From positions 1 to 52,332 of the IMG/VR virus record IMGVR_UViG_3300023103_000007: DNA of 52,332 bases; one strand, written 5' to 3'. The notes beneath the pieces are model-generated. The model was not told where the DNA came from and made no database searches. It worked only from the letters and a program-made list of their open reading frames with translations. Each line of letters opens with the position of its first letter. Within the stretch, counting starts at the first letter, position 1. This document shows positions 8,193-14,753 of this stretch, piece by piece. The stretch is from a virus. Position numbers and translations under genes: made by a program.

Positions 8193-8504
8193 ATGACTGA
8201 TCAAGACACTGCTGGCCAGGTAGAGGGTCAGGTTAAAGAGAAGAAGGTTCGTGAACCAAAACCTGATACGTTTCCGCTGACTGGTACGATTCATCTGCTC
8301 CAGGATAAGGAGGGTAATCAGTACCACGGCACTGATCGGAACCCTAAACGTCCTGGTACAAAGGCACATGAGGCCTTTGCGAAGTATCAGGATGGCATGA
8401 GTGTTCAGCAGTTTGTTGACGCAGTTGGCAACAAGACTGAGGCCTTTGCTCACCTGAAGAACGATACCAACGAGAAGAAGGCTTTTGTTCGGGTTGATGC
8501 CTGA
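8193..8504 (+). CDS. NPKR-domain protein, paralogue 1
   Basis: 103 residues from the ATG at 8193, chosen because AAGGAGGTCAAG lies directly before it. After a charged linker, residues 55-90 carry NPKRPGTKAHEAFAKYQDGM followed by SVQQFVDAVG. The same motif occurs in the proteins at 22307-22804 and 26824-27438, so the phage has three paralogues. In other phages the motif runs N-P-K-R-x-G-S-K-S-H-x-R-F-x-x-Y-x-x-G-M-T-V and is of unknown function. The basic charge suggests nucleic acid binding. It lies downstream of a strong promoter and just ahead of the tRNA genes. Confidence 0.75.
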   Translation: MTDQDTAGQVEGQVKEKKVREPKPDTFPLTGTIHLLQDKEGNQYHGTDRNPKRPGTKAHEAFAKYQDGMSVQQFVDAVGNKTEAFAHLKNDTNEKKAFVRVDA

Positions 8505-8513
8505 CGGGGTCCA

Positions 8514-8590
8514 GTGCACCTAGCTCAACTGGTCAGAGCCGACCGCTCATAACGGTCTGGTTGGGGGTTCGAGTCCCTCGGTGCACACCA
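8514..8590 (+). tRNA. tRNA with CAT anticodon (Met, or Ile2 if modified)
   Basis: A complete cloverleaf of 77 bases. The 7 bp acceptor pairs GTGCACC with GGTGCAC, the anticodon stem GACCG/CGGTC holds the loop CTCATAA, and the T arm reads GGGGGTTCGAGTCCCTC. A discriminator A and an encoded CCA end follow. CAT tRNAs may be methionine or, after lysidine modification of C34, isoleucine AUA; the sequence alone does not decide. Confidence 0.93.
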
Positions 8591-8675
8591 GTGAATCCGT
8601 CCCTGCAAGCAGTATAATGGCCCAGGTGTGATAAGGTGAGGTGAGATGTCCTCACGGCGGAGTTCTAGAGATTCA

Positions 8676-8752
8676 GGACACCTAGCTCAGCAGGACAGAG
8701 CAGCTGGCTCCTATCCAGCAGGTCGCAGGTTCGAGTCCTGCGGTGTTCGCCA
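8676..8752 (+). tRNA. tRNA-Arg(CCT), reads AGG
   Basis: A complete cloverleaf of 77 bases. GGACACC pairs with GGTGTTC (one G-T), the anticodon stem GCTGG/CCAGC holds the loop CTCCTAT, and the T arm is GCAGGTTCGAGTCCTGC. An encoded CCA follows the discriminator G. The anticodon CCT reads AGG, which the phage genes use very heavily for arginine, so this tRNA probably compensates for a codon that is rare in the host. Confidence 0.95.
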
Positions 8753-9012
8753 GGTCCCACCAGGCAGGGGCGGATAAGTCTGCACAGAGACTAAATCCGA
8801 AGGTGTCTGGACCACATGCTCCGTGGTACATCAGGTGTCGACTGCTTCTGTGAGCTGTCTGTGACCTGACGGAGTGGTCCTTGGTATGACCATAAACTGC
8901 CCTGAGTTTCACCAGGTTGGCCGAGTGAGTTACGAGAAATGATCTGAAGCCCGCACAGATCACGTATCTCCTGGTTGTAGCCCTGACAGACGGCGAGATA
9001 GTCTGCCATTAC
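8753..9012 (+). other. Structured noncoding stretch after the tRNAs
   Basis: About 260 bases with no convincing gene on either strand, read from the tRNA side and closed by the terminator at 9013. Several local hairpins can be drawn; the clearest pairs TGATCTG with CAGATCA around the loop AAGCCCGCA, enclosed by ACCAGG/CCTGGT (8910-8977), which resembles a tRNA body lacking its T arm. It may be a decayed tRNA or an unknown RNA. Confidence 0.4.
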
Positions 9013-9056
9013 AAGCCCCAGCCCAACTCGGAAGAGAAGCTGGGGCTTTACTTCTT
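9013..9056 (+). terminator. Intrinsic terminator of the tRNA transcript
   Basis: AAGCCCCAGC (9013-9022) pairs perfectly with GCTGGGGCTT (9039-9048), followed by TACTTCTT. The descending arm also supplies the -35 box of the next promoter, so termination and re-initiation are packed together. Confidence 0.75.
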
Positions 9057-9074
9057 ATCCATTTGGGGTATACT
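9047..9074 (+). promoter_or_regulatory. Promoter of a short transcript
   Basis: TTTACT, 16 bases, TATACT. Predicted start near 9081. The only thing downstream before the next terminator is a stretch of about 120 bases with no open reading frame, which points to a small RNA. Confidence 0.6.
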
Positions 9075-9080
9075 GTGTGA

Positions 9081-9205
9081 GAGGTCTGGGGCTACTCTGT
9101 CTGTGCGGACCTCGCAAAAATGCAAGTGACAGGGCGCAGATGTAGTCCTGTGAGAAAAATACTACTGAGCCCCTCTCATCCTCGCCGATGTAGAGGGGCT
9201 TGTCA
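9081..9205 (+). ncRNA. Putative small RNA between its own promoter and terminator
   Basis: The stretch is bounded by the promoter at 9047-9074 and the hairpin at 9168-9200. Three stems are visible in order: GAGGTC/GACCTC, GCA/TGC around AAAA, and ACAGG/CCTGT, followed by the terminator stem. AAAAA runs (9116-9120, 9155-9159) lie unpaired, as in Hfq-binding RNAs. No open frame of useful length exists. Its target is unknown; it sits directly before the DNA-modification cluster. Confidence 0.5.
9168..9200 (+). terminator. Hairpin ending the small RNA
   Basis: AGCCCCTCT pairs with AGAGGGGCT, and CATC/GATG extends the stem inward around the loop CTCGCC with one bulged T. TGTCATTTCTG follows, a weak T tract that overlaps the next -35 box. 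Confidence 0.65.
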
Positions 9206-9228
9206 TTTCTGTAGATACGAGCTATAAT
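9200..9228 (+). promoter_or_regulatory. Promoter of the DNA-modification operon
   Basis: TTGTCA, 17 bases, TATAAT with GAGC before the -10. It lies 24 bases ahead of the first modification gene, which has the ribosome site AGGAGGACGAT. Confidence 0.8.
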
Positions 9229-9251
9229 CCTGATAGATTCAGGAGGACGAT

Positions 9252-10238
9252 ATGGAGATGCACGAGGATGTCTGGCAGAGAGGTGTGGAGAGGTTCTTTG
9301 CCTACGCAAGGGAGAGACATAGTATATACCTGAGAAGACAGCGTGGTGTTCCCAGGAGTGACTGGACCAGTGATCCCATACTCCAGAAGTACAGGTTCAC
9401 CAATGTATTCAGGGAGATAGACGCCACAACTGTGTGGTTCAGGGAGAACGTCAGGAAACACCTGAGCTCCTCCCCCGATGTACTTCTCGCCACTGTTCTT
9501 TTCAGGTGGTTCAATCGCATCAGGACGGGAGAGGCAATATTCTCCCAGACAAGATTAGACACTGAGACACCAGGAGCTACTGCCTGGGATGAGTTAGTAG
9601 GGTCATCCAGCACTGAGGTTGTGAGGTCATCTGTTCTGCAGTACTGCGGGGGAGGACCATACGTCACTGGTGCATACATCATAAAGACTCCTGACGGACT
9701 GGACAAGCTGAGTGGTGTACTCAGGTGTGTTGAGTGGTTCATGACACAGTCCCAGAAGGTCGGGGAGGGTAGGTTTGGTGATGCACTACTGGATCAGGGG
9801 GAGATGAGTCGCATGTTGTCTCGTGAGCCCGGCAGACACTCTCTTGAGTTTGTCTGGGACTGGCTGAGGAGATTCCCATATATGGGTGACTTCATGGCCT
9901 ATGAGGTTGTCACTGACCTGAGGCACACTGACCTGCTGTACGATGCTCCTGACATAATGACCTGGGCCAATCCGGGACCAGGAGCTACGCGAGGGGCAGG
10001 ACGTGTCGTGTCTGGTTATCATGAGGTGTTCAGGAAGTCCAGCAGAGACAGGCAGGAGGTCATGTCTGTAATGAGCAAGCTGCTGAGTCTCAGCAGGAAG
10101 CCTGAGTACTGGCCTCAGGAGGACAGGGAAAGCTGGTCTGTGTGGGAGATGAGGGACGTGGAGCACACACTCTGTGAGTTCGACAAGTATGAGCGTGTAC
10201 GTCTCGGGCAGGGAAGACCAAGAGGGGTGTACAGATGA
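9252..10238 (+). CDS. aGPT-Pplase / HMUDK-helical family DNA base hypermodification protein
   Basis: 328 residues. The N-terminal block matches the helical domain linked to 5-hydroxymethyluracil DNA kinases and to alpha-glutamyl/putrescinyl thymine pyrophosphorylases: ARERHSIYLRRQRG, DWTSDPILQKYRFTNVFREI, then TTVWFRENVR. Family members act on hydroxymethylated thymine in phage DNA. No P-loop kinase domain is fused, so this is the stand-alone form. The ATG follows AGGAGGACGAT. It is the first gene of the cluster, with an ATGA overlap to the dCTP deaminase. The family is recognised with fair confidence; the exact chemistry is not known. Confidence 0.75.
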   Translation: MEMHEDVWQRGVERFFAYARERHSIYLRRQRGVPRSDWTSDPILQKYRFTNVFREIDATTVWFRENVRKHLSSSPDVLLATVLFRWFNRIRTGEAIFSQTRLDTETPGATAWDELVGSSSTEVVRSSVLQYCGGGPYVTGAYIIKTPDGLDKLSGVLRCVEWFMTQSQKVGEGRFGDALLDQGEMSRMLSREPGRHSLEFVWDWLRRFPYMGDFMAYEVVTDLRHTDLLYDAPDIMTWANPGPGATRGAGRVVSGYHEVFRKSSRDRQEVMSVMSKLLSLSRKPEYWPQEDRESWSVWEMRDVEHTLCEFDKYERVRLGQGRPRGVYR

Positions 10239-10744
10239 GTGTACTGTCAGGAACTGAGATATTCAAGTCCAGAGCAGTAGACCCCATGCACGGCAGGTCA
10301 GTGGTGAGTGGGATGAGTTATGGCCTCTCCTACTGTGGGTACGACATCAGGGTCGATCAGGACATAGACCTTGGTCCTGGTGAGTTCAGACTGGCCAGCA
10401 GTGTGGAGAGGTTCACCATGCCAACTGACCTGGTTGGTGTTGTTCATGACAAGAGCACATGGGCGAGAAGGGGTCTCTCAGTTCAGAATACTGTGATTGA
10501 GCCTGGGTGGGTGGGATACCTCACGCTCGAGCTGTCAAACAATCACCCATCATGGATGAGGATGATGCCGGTCTGGATCTCCAGGAGACTGTTCCCCAGC
10601 AGGTGGGTGCACCTGAGGAGGGGAGATCCTATAGCTCAGGTCCTGTTCCACAGGATAGAGAGACCAGTGAAGTGTGGATACACAGGAAAGTACCAGTTCC
10701 AGGAGAGGGGACCAGTTGAGGCCAGACAGGAGATCGCACCTTGA
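10235..10744 (+). CDS. dcd: dCTP deaminase / dUTPase-fold enzyme
   Basis: 169 residues. The fold is shown by SYGLSYCGYDIRVDQD (near 30), HDKSTWARRGLSVQNTVIEP (about 72-91) with GWVGYLTLELSNN, and RRGDPIAQVLFHR near the end. The glutamate in VIEPGW matches the catalytic residue of dCTP deaminases; dUTPases have a different motif there. The likely reaction is dCTP to dUTP, which supplies dUMP to the hydroxymethylase at 12418. The start overlaps the gene before by ATGA. A bifunctional deaminase/dUTPase is an alternative. Confidence 0.85.
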   Translation: MSVLSGTEIFKSRAVDPMHGRSVVSGMSYGLSYCGYDIRVDQDIDLGPGEFRLASSVERFTMPTDLVGVVHDKSTWARRGLSVQNTVIEPGWVGYLTLELSNNHPSWMRMMPVWISRRLFPSRWVHLRRGDPIAQVLFHRIERPVKCGYTGKYQFQERGPVEARQEIAP

Positions 10745-11181
10745 GGACTGTACTTCTCGGTATGAACAACCCACAGGGCAGGGAGGCTCTCCTCCCCGAT
10801 CCCCCAGGATGTACTGGTCACCGCATCTGGAGGATGATTCATGAGAGAACTGGGTGCAGTCAGCAGGAGTACATGGACGCTTTTGACAGGAGGAATGTCC
10901 TTGAGGGCAGCACTGTCTGGGACATATCCAGAGCCTGTGCTGTTGCTCAGTATGTGTGGCTCTCGCTGAGCGGGAGGAGAGTGGTCATTCTGGGTCAGGA
11001 GGTGAGGCGCGTGATGCGTCTGCCTGCTGTTAGGAGTCTCCGCTGGAGTGTGAGTGATGGTGTTGAGTGGTGCGTGATACCTCACCCATCAGGACTGAAC
11101 AGGTGGTACAACAGCAGGGTATGTCGTGGTGCAGTTGCACTCAGGTTGGAGCAACTTTACTTATCTGCAGTATCGAGCTAG
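10741..11181 (+). CDS. Uracil-DNA glycosylase-fold protein
   Basis: 146 residues, TTG start at 10741 overlapping the dCTP deaminase stop. VLLGMNNPQGREALLPDPPG at the start resembles the UDG motif G-x-N-P, and CVIPHPSGLNRWYN near residue 120 resembles the H-P-S-x-x-N motif that inserts into DNA. The middle has RRVVILGQEVRRVM, a typical beta strand with the G-x-x-V turn. UDG-fold proteins occur in phage base-modification clusters. It may remove misincorporated uracil or act on a modified base; the usual catalytic Asp is not obvious. Confidence 0.65.
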   Translation: MRTVLLGMNNPQGREALLPDPPGCTGHRIWRMIHERTGCSQQEYMDAFDRRNVLEGSTVWDISRACAVAQYVWLSLSGRRVVILGQEVRRVMRLPAVRSLRWSVSDGVEWCVIPHPSGLNRWYNSRVCRGAVALRLEQLYLSAVSS

Positions 11182-11184
11182 TGT
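11156..11184 (+). promoter_or_regulatory. Promoter ahead of the glycosyltransferase
   Basis: TTTACT, 17 bases, TAGTGT, with GAGC before the -10. It overlaps the end of the UDG-like gene and is followed by the hairpin at 11193-11228. The -10 is imperfect. Confidence 0.5.
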
Positions 11185-11192
11185 ATGTCATG

Positions 11193-11228
11193 CAGGATCT
11201 CCTGCTGCGAGTTACTCAGGAGATCCTG
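11193..11228 (+). repeat. 12 bp perfect inverted repeat in a leader region
   Basis: CAGGATCTCCTG and CAGGAGATCCTG pair over 12 bp with a 12-base loop, just after the promoter at 11156 and 70 bases before the glycosyltransferase start. No T run follows. It probably folds in the leader RNA. A 27-codon open frame (ATG 11192 to TAA 11275) runs through it and could be a leader peptide. Confidence 0.65.
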
Positions 11229-11297
11229 AGCACTGTGACTCCCATGGCTGGGCTGAGTCAAGTGATCGTCTAAGTGTCCGGCCACTAGGAGAATACT

Positions 11298-12104
11298 GTG
11301 CACATATACATACCGTCAAGAGGTAGGGCTGACCTCATCAGTCGTAGGATCCTGTCCCAGATGAGCCCATCTGCTCTCACCAGGACTACTGTGGTCACTC
11401 ATCCAAGTGAGCTACAGGAGTACACCGACAAGTTGTCTGATAGAGTCACTGTGAGCTGCGTCACTTATGACAATATTGCACAGAAGAGACACCAGATTGG
11501 CATTCTTGCTCAGAGTAGTGGTCATGACAAGTTCGTCATGGTGGATGATGATGTCCAGATCCTCGTCAGGGAGTCAGAGGTAGACTGGCGCCTGGTTGCT
11601 GCTACTCCTGAGCAGGTTGACACTATGTTGGAGATAGTTGAGTCTCAGCTCGACACCTATGTGTCTGTGGCTCTCTCCGGTCGTGAGGGGAACAACAGAT
11701 GTGGTGAGGGTCGCTGGAGTGCACCTAATATGCAGAATGTCTGTGCTCGAGCCATGCGCTTCACTGCCTACAGGACTGGGGACTTCCTGTCTGTTGAGCA
11801 TAATCGTGTTCCAGTGATGGAGGACATGGACGTAACTCTTCAGCTGCTCCGCTCAGGCAGGAAGAATATTGTCCTCAGCTACTGGGCGACTGGGCAGAGA
11901 CAGACGAATGAGGCAGGTGGTTGCAGCTTGTGGAGGACTCGTGAGCTTCATAATGCAGCAGCTGAGAGGTTGGCAGAGCTTCACCCCCAGTTCGTCAAGA
12001 CTAGACAGAAGGTCAACAAGACAGACACTGCTGGTCTTGGAACCAGGACAGAGGTAACTGTGCGATGGAAGGATGCCTACTTGTCGTCAGGAGGAGATCT
12101 ATGA
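11298..12104 (+). CDS. TAGT-type (GT-A) DNA base glycosyltransferase
   Basis: 268 residues, GTG start with the ribosome site AGGAGAATACT. It begins HIYIPSRGRADLI, the signature of TET/JBP-associated glycosyltransferases. FVMVDDDVQILVR near residue 80 supplies the DxD metal site of GT-A enzymes, and RVPVMEDMDVTLQLLRSG near 170 the acceptor-side acidic motif (the same place as E-D in many GT-A folds). The likely role is moving a sugar from a nucleotide sugar onto hydroxymethyl-pyrimidine in phage DNA. No TET/JBP dioxygenase is present; the hydroxymethyl group would come from the synthase at 12418. Confidence 0.8.
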   Translation: MHIYIPSRGRADLISRRILSQMSPSALTRTTVVTHPSELQEYTDKLSDRVTVSCVTYDNIAQKRHQIGILAQSSGHDKFVMVDDDVQILVRESEVDWRLVAATPEQVDTMLEIVESQLDTYVSVALSGREGNNRCGEGRWSAPNMQNVCARAMRFTAYRTGDFLSVEHNRVPVMEDMDVTLQLLRSGRKNIVLSYWATGQRQTNEAGGCSLWRTRELHNAAAERLAELHPQFVKTRQKVNKTDTAGLGTRTEVTVRWKDAYLSSGGDL

Positions 12105-12418
12105 GGAATAGTGTGTACAGACACTCATGCTGCGACTGCTCCGTGGAGAGTGGATACGGTGTGCTGGACAAGTCCGTGGGAGACCACACCCTGATGATTG
12201 CTGGTGTAATCACCAAGTCTATATCAGAGTCTGAGAGTATTGAGAAGTTATCCTGTGGGGCAGTGAGAGTCACGGCTGTGATACTGTCTGCATATCAGCT
12301 AGCAATGACTATTGGTATGTCAGCAGAGGAGCTTGATGAGTGTGCTGAGATTGCACTCCGCATCCACAGAGACACATCGGAGGTCTTCAGGAGGAAGAGA
12401 GAGGGTGAGGTTAACTGA
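12101..12418 (+). CDS. Small hypothetical protein in the modification cluster
   Basis: 105 residues from ATG 12101, which overlaps the glycosyltransferase stop and follows AGGAGGAGATCT. The N-terminus has HSCCDCS, a cysteine group that may bind metal; the rest is helical (RVTAVILSAYQLAMTIGMSA). The next gene overlaps by TGATG. Because it is translated between two modification enzymes it may be an accessory subunit, but I recognise no family. Confidence 0.7.
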   Translation: MRNSVYRHSCCDCSVESGYGVLDKSVGDHTLMIAGVITKSISESESIEKLSCGAVRVTAVILSAYQLAMTIGMSAEELDECAEIALRIHRDTSEVFRRKREGEVN

Positions 12419-13398
12419 TGATTGTACTTCAGGCAAGAAATGTTCGTGATGCATACTACACCATGAGTGACCTCGTCAGGTATCATGGTATAAGAGAGAC
12501 AGTGAGGGGAGGCAAGACTGTCCTGTCTCTTCCTGAGCCCCTCATCACTGTGTATGAGAGACCACAGGAGAGGGTGCTCATTACTCCTAAGAGACGAGCA
12601 AACCCCTTCTTCCACCTGTTTGAGTCCCTGTGGATGCTGAGCGGATCCAGGGACGCGAGGTGGCTGGACCAGTTTGTTCATGACTTCTCCTCCAGGTTTG
12701 CCGAGGATGACGGTCTGCAGCATGGTGCCTATGGTTACAGGTGGCGCTGTCACTTCGACATGGATGGTGGCGACACCCAGCCTCTTGACCAGCTGGATGA
12801 GGTTGTTCATCTGCTCAGGCAGGACAGAGGTGATCGTAGGATTGTCATCAGTATGTGGGATCCTGTCGCTGACCTTGGTCGCAGCTTCAGGGATGTTCCC
12901 TGCAACACTCACTGCTACCTGAGGATAGTTGATGGTCATCTCTGCCTCACAGTGTGCTGTCGCTCGAACGATATGGTCTGGGGTGCATATGGGGCGAATG
13001 CCGTTCACTTCTCTGTCCTTCAGGAGTATCTTGCTGGGCGCATAGGTGTGTGTGTGGGTAAGATGTATCAGCTGAGTAACAACTTCCACGTCTACGAGGA
13101 TATCCTTGGTCGTCTGGAGACGCAGTATGCTCCCCATGACGGAGGTTACTACGGTGTCTCTCCAACTCCAATGGGTGAGGACTGGAGTAGCTGGGACAGT
13201 GATGTTGCTGCCTTTGTTGCTGGTGCAGGGAGAGAGTATGCTAACTCCTGGTTCCACCGTGTTGCTGACCCCATGATGCGTGTACACAGAGCACTCAAGT
13301 CCGGCGATAGGGTGGGAGCACTGGCTCTCTGTGAGCACATAGATGCTCCGGACTGGAGAATAGCCTGCACAGAGTTCCTGACGAGAGGAGAGAAGTGA
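12418..13398 (+). CDS. Deoxynucleotide hydroxymethylase (thymidylate synthase fold), probably dUMP-specific
   Basis: 326 residues. The thymidylate synthase fold is clear: the catalytic block is RDVPCNTHCYLRIVDG (nucleophile Cys near residue 162), followed by CRSNDMVWGAYGANAVHFS and LQEYLA, the form seen in phage dUMP/dCMP hydroxymethylases rather than cellular ThyA (D-x-x-L-P-P-C-H). KMYQLSNNFHVYED corresponds to the H-x-Y substrate motif. It transfers a hydroxymethyl group from methylene-tetrahydrofolate to the pyrimidine. With a dCTP deaminase nearby, dUMP is the likely substrate, giving hmdUMP for DNA. Confidence 0.85.
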   Translation: MIVLQARNVRDAYYTMSDLVRYHGIRETVRGGKTVLSLPEPLITVYERPQERVLITPKRRANPFFHLFESLWMLSGSRDARWLDQFVHDFSSRFAEDDGLQHGAYGYRWRCHFDMDGGDTQPLDQLDEVVHLLRQDRGDRRIVISMWDPVADLGRSFRDVPCNTHCYLRIVDGHLCLTVCCRSNDMVWGAYGANAVHFSVLQEYLAGRIGVCVGKMYQLSNNFHVYEDILGRLETQYAPHDGGYYGVSPTPMGEDWSSWDSDVAAFVAGAGREYANSWFHRVADPMMRVHRALKSGDRVGALALCEHIDAPDWRIACTEFLTRGEK

Positions 13399-13949
13399 TG
13401 GGAGTACTGGACAGTGACAGGGAGAGTGTCACCTACTCTCTTCGGGGAGCGGGGGAGGTGCAGAGGTACCACACCTGGCCAACTATCAGGCGGCAGAGTG
13501 TTGGTGAGCACACCTGGCAGGTGATGAGGATATGGCTCCAGGTGTTTGGTCCCATGTCTCCTGAGGTGAGTACTGCCATACTTCTTCATGATGCTGGGGA
13601 GAGGGTGACAGGTGACATGCCATTCCCATTCAAGAGAGAGGTTCCTGGTCTCAAGGAGATCATGGATGCTGCAGAGGTTGCTGCTCTGCAGAGGATGCTC
13701 GGTGACAGGTGGGAGGACATCTCTGTCCTCACCGACTATGAGAGGATGCAGCTCAAGATCTGCGACCTGATAGAGATGGCTGAGTTCGGAAGCACAGAGG
13801 TCATGATGGGTAACAGGTATGCAGAGACTATTGTTGACTGCACCCTACAGTCAGCTCTGGAAATATGCAGCTCCCTCCCCGATCACCTGTCCTCCTCTGT
13901 CATGTCGTATCTTGATAGTGTCTCTGGTATTATTGTGGAGAACATCTAG
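13398..13949 (+). CDS. HD-domain 5'-deoxynucleotidase (YfbR-like)
   Basis: 183 residues; I chose ATG 13398, TGATG-coupled to the hydroxymethylase (GTG 13395 is possible). The HD signature is HTWQV (first His), LLHDAGERVTGDMPFPFK (His-Asp pair then E-x-x-x-x-D) and KICDLIEMAEF (last Asp). The family removes phosphate from deoxynucleotides. Beside a modification cluster it could destroy the competing canonical nucleotide, for example dTMP or dTTP, so that the polymerase uses the modified one; that is inference. Confidence 0.85.
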   Translation: MGVLDSDRESVTYSLRGAGEVQRYHTWPTIRRQSVGEHTWQVMRIWLQVFGPMSPEVSTAILLHDAGERVTGDMPFPFKREVPGLKEIMDAAEVAALQRMLGDRWEDISVLTDYERMQLKICDLIEMAEFGSTEVMMGNRYAETIVDCTLQSALEICSSLPDHLSSSVMSYLDSVSGIIVENI

Positions 13950-14077
13950 TGTGGGCTATACTCATATCTAACGCGACGGAGTTACTGACTGGTCTCGCAT
14001 GGACGGGGCTTGTTGCATACTTCTCGTACAAGTTTGGCGTGTGGCGCGGTGTCCGCTCCACTCGTCGCATACCGTGA
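13949..14077 (+). CDS. Possible small membrane protein
   Basis: 42 residues from GTG 13949 (GGAG eight bases upstream), overlapping the stop of the HD gene by one base. The centre (ELLTGLAWTGLVAYFSY) could span a membrane and the end is basic, as in positive-inside single-pass proteins. A TATACT box with GGGC before it lies at 13957-13962 (weak -35 TTGTGG, 18 bases upstream), so the DNA may instead be a promoter for the next gene. Confidence 0.4.
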   Translation: MWAILISNATELLTGLAWTGLVAYFSYKFGVWRGVRSTRRIP

Positions 14078-14111
14078 CTGGAGGGACCAGTCCTACTAGA
14101 GGAGAGCAGAG

Positions 14112-14561
14112 ATGTTCGGAATGTTCAAGCGCGTCGCAAGTGGTGCAGCACGTGAGGTAAAGGCAGAGTATGGTAGTAGTCGTGAGTTTCTCGAGGGTGC
14201 TGTTGCTGCTGGTGTCCTGATGGGCTACGCAGATGGCTCACTGGATGAGAAAGAGAAGGACAAGATGATCAAGACGATCGTCAACAATCCAACCCTCTCC
14301 AAGGTCTATGACCGCAGTGCTATTGAGGCTCAGCTCGACACGATGCTGAAGAGGGGTCAGGATCGCTCCGGTCGCGCCTCTCTTGCTCGTGAGCTTCAGG
14401 ACCTGAAGAAGTTACCGAACGGTCAGCAGATGTGTGACGATGTCTACCTCATTGCTGAGGATGTCGCTCACGCAGATGGTGATGTCGGGGAGCAGGAGAA
14501 GGTTCTGCTGAAGCGCATCGCTGATGATCTTGGTGTCGATGCCACCAAGTTCGGCTACTGA
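14112..14561 (+). CDS. TerB-like protein
   Basis: 149 residues. Two halves with the TerB pattern are seen: AVAAGVLMGYADGSLDEKEK (residues 31-50) and EDVAHADGDVGEQEKVLLKR, each with the A-D-G-x-x-x-x-x-E metal-binding motif. TerB-like proteins are all-helical and common in phages; their role there is not settled. The ribosome site is GAGGAGAGCAGAG. It is followed closely by a small membrane protein gene, and a link to membrane stress or nucleotide sensing is only a guess. Confidence 0.8.
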   Translation: MFGMFKRVASGAAREVKAEYGSSREFLEGAVAAGVLMGYADGSLDEKEKDKMIKTIVNNPTLSKVYDRSAIEAQLDTMLKRGQDRSGRASLARELQDLKKLPNGQQMCDDVYLIAEDVAHADGDVGEQEKVLLKRIADDLGVDATKFGY

Positions 14562-14578
14562 GCCAGGGGAGGAGTGTC

Positions 14579-14752
14579 ATGAGTAGCTGGCTACCTCAGG
14601 TCATATACCTGATCATAGTAGTCGCTGGTGGGCTGAAGCACTACCAGAGTGACGGAGAGAGGATGAGTAGTGAGTATAACTTCAGGACATTCCTCCTGTT
14701 TCACTGTGTGATAGTCCTGCTCCTCAACTGGGGTGGGTTCTTTGGAGAGTAA
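14579..14752 (+). CDS. Small two-pass membrane protein
   Basis: 57 residues, ATG 14579 after GGGGAGGAGTGTC. Two hydrophobic segments, WLPQVIYLIIVVAGGL and FLLFHCVIVLLLNWGGFF, are separated by a charged loop (KHYQSDGERMSSEYNF). The next gene starts two bases after the stop. The pattern resembles small phage holins or inner-membrane proteins, but its early position argues against a lysis role. No family recognised. Confidence 0.65.
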   Translation: MSSWLPQVIYLIIVVAGGLKHYQSDGERMSSEYNFRTFLLFHCVIVLLLNWGGFFGE

Positions 14753-14753
14753 G

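Noticed and set aside
8514-8590. Initiator tRNA call
   Set aside because: No run of three G-C pairs as in initiator tRNAs could be confirmed in the anticodon stem (GACCG/CGGTC), so I kept Met or Ile2.
8682-9009. Minus-strand frames across tRNA and following stretch
   Set aside because: One overlaps the tRNA-Arg gene, neither has coupling or a family, and the other strand has the tRNAs, a terminator and a promoter.
12295-13338. Long minus-strand open frame (347 codons) opposite the hydroxymethylase gene
   Set aside because: It is antisense to a gene with clear catalytic motifs, has no ribosome site and no family features; long antisense frames are common here because of codon bias.
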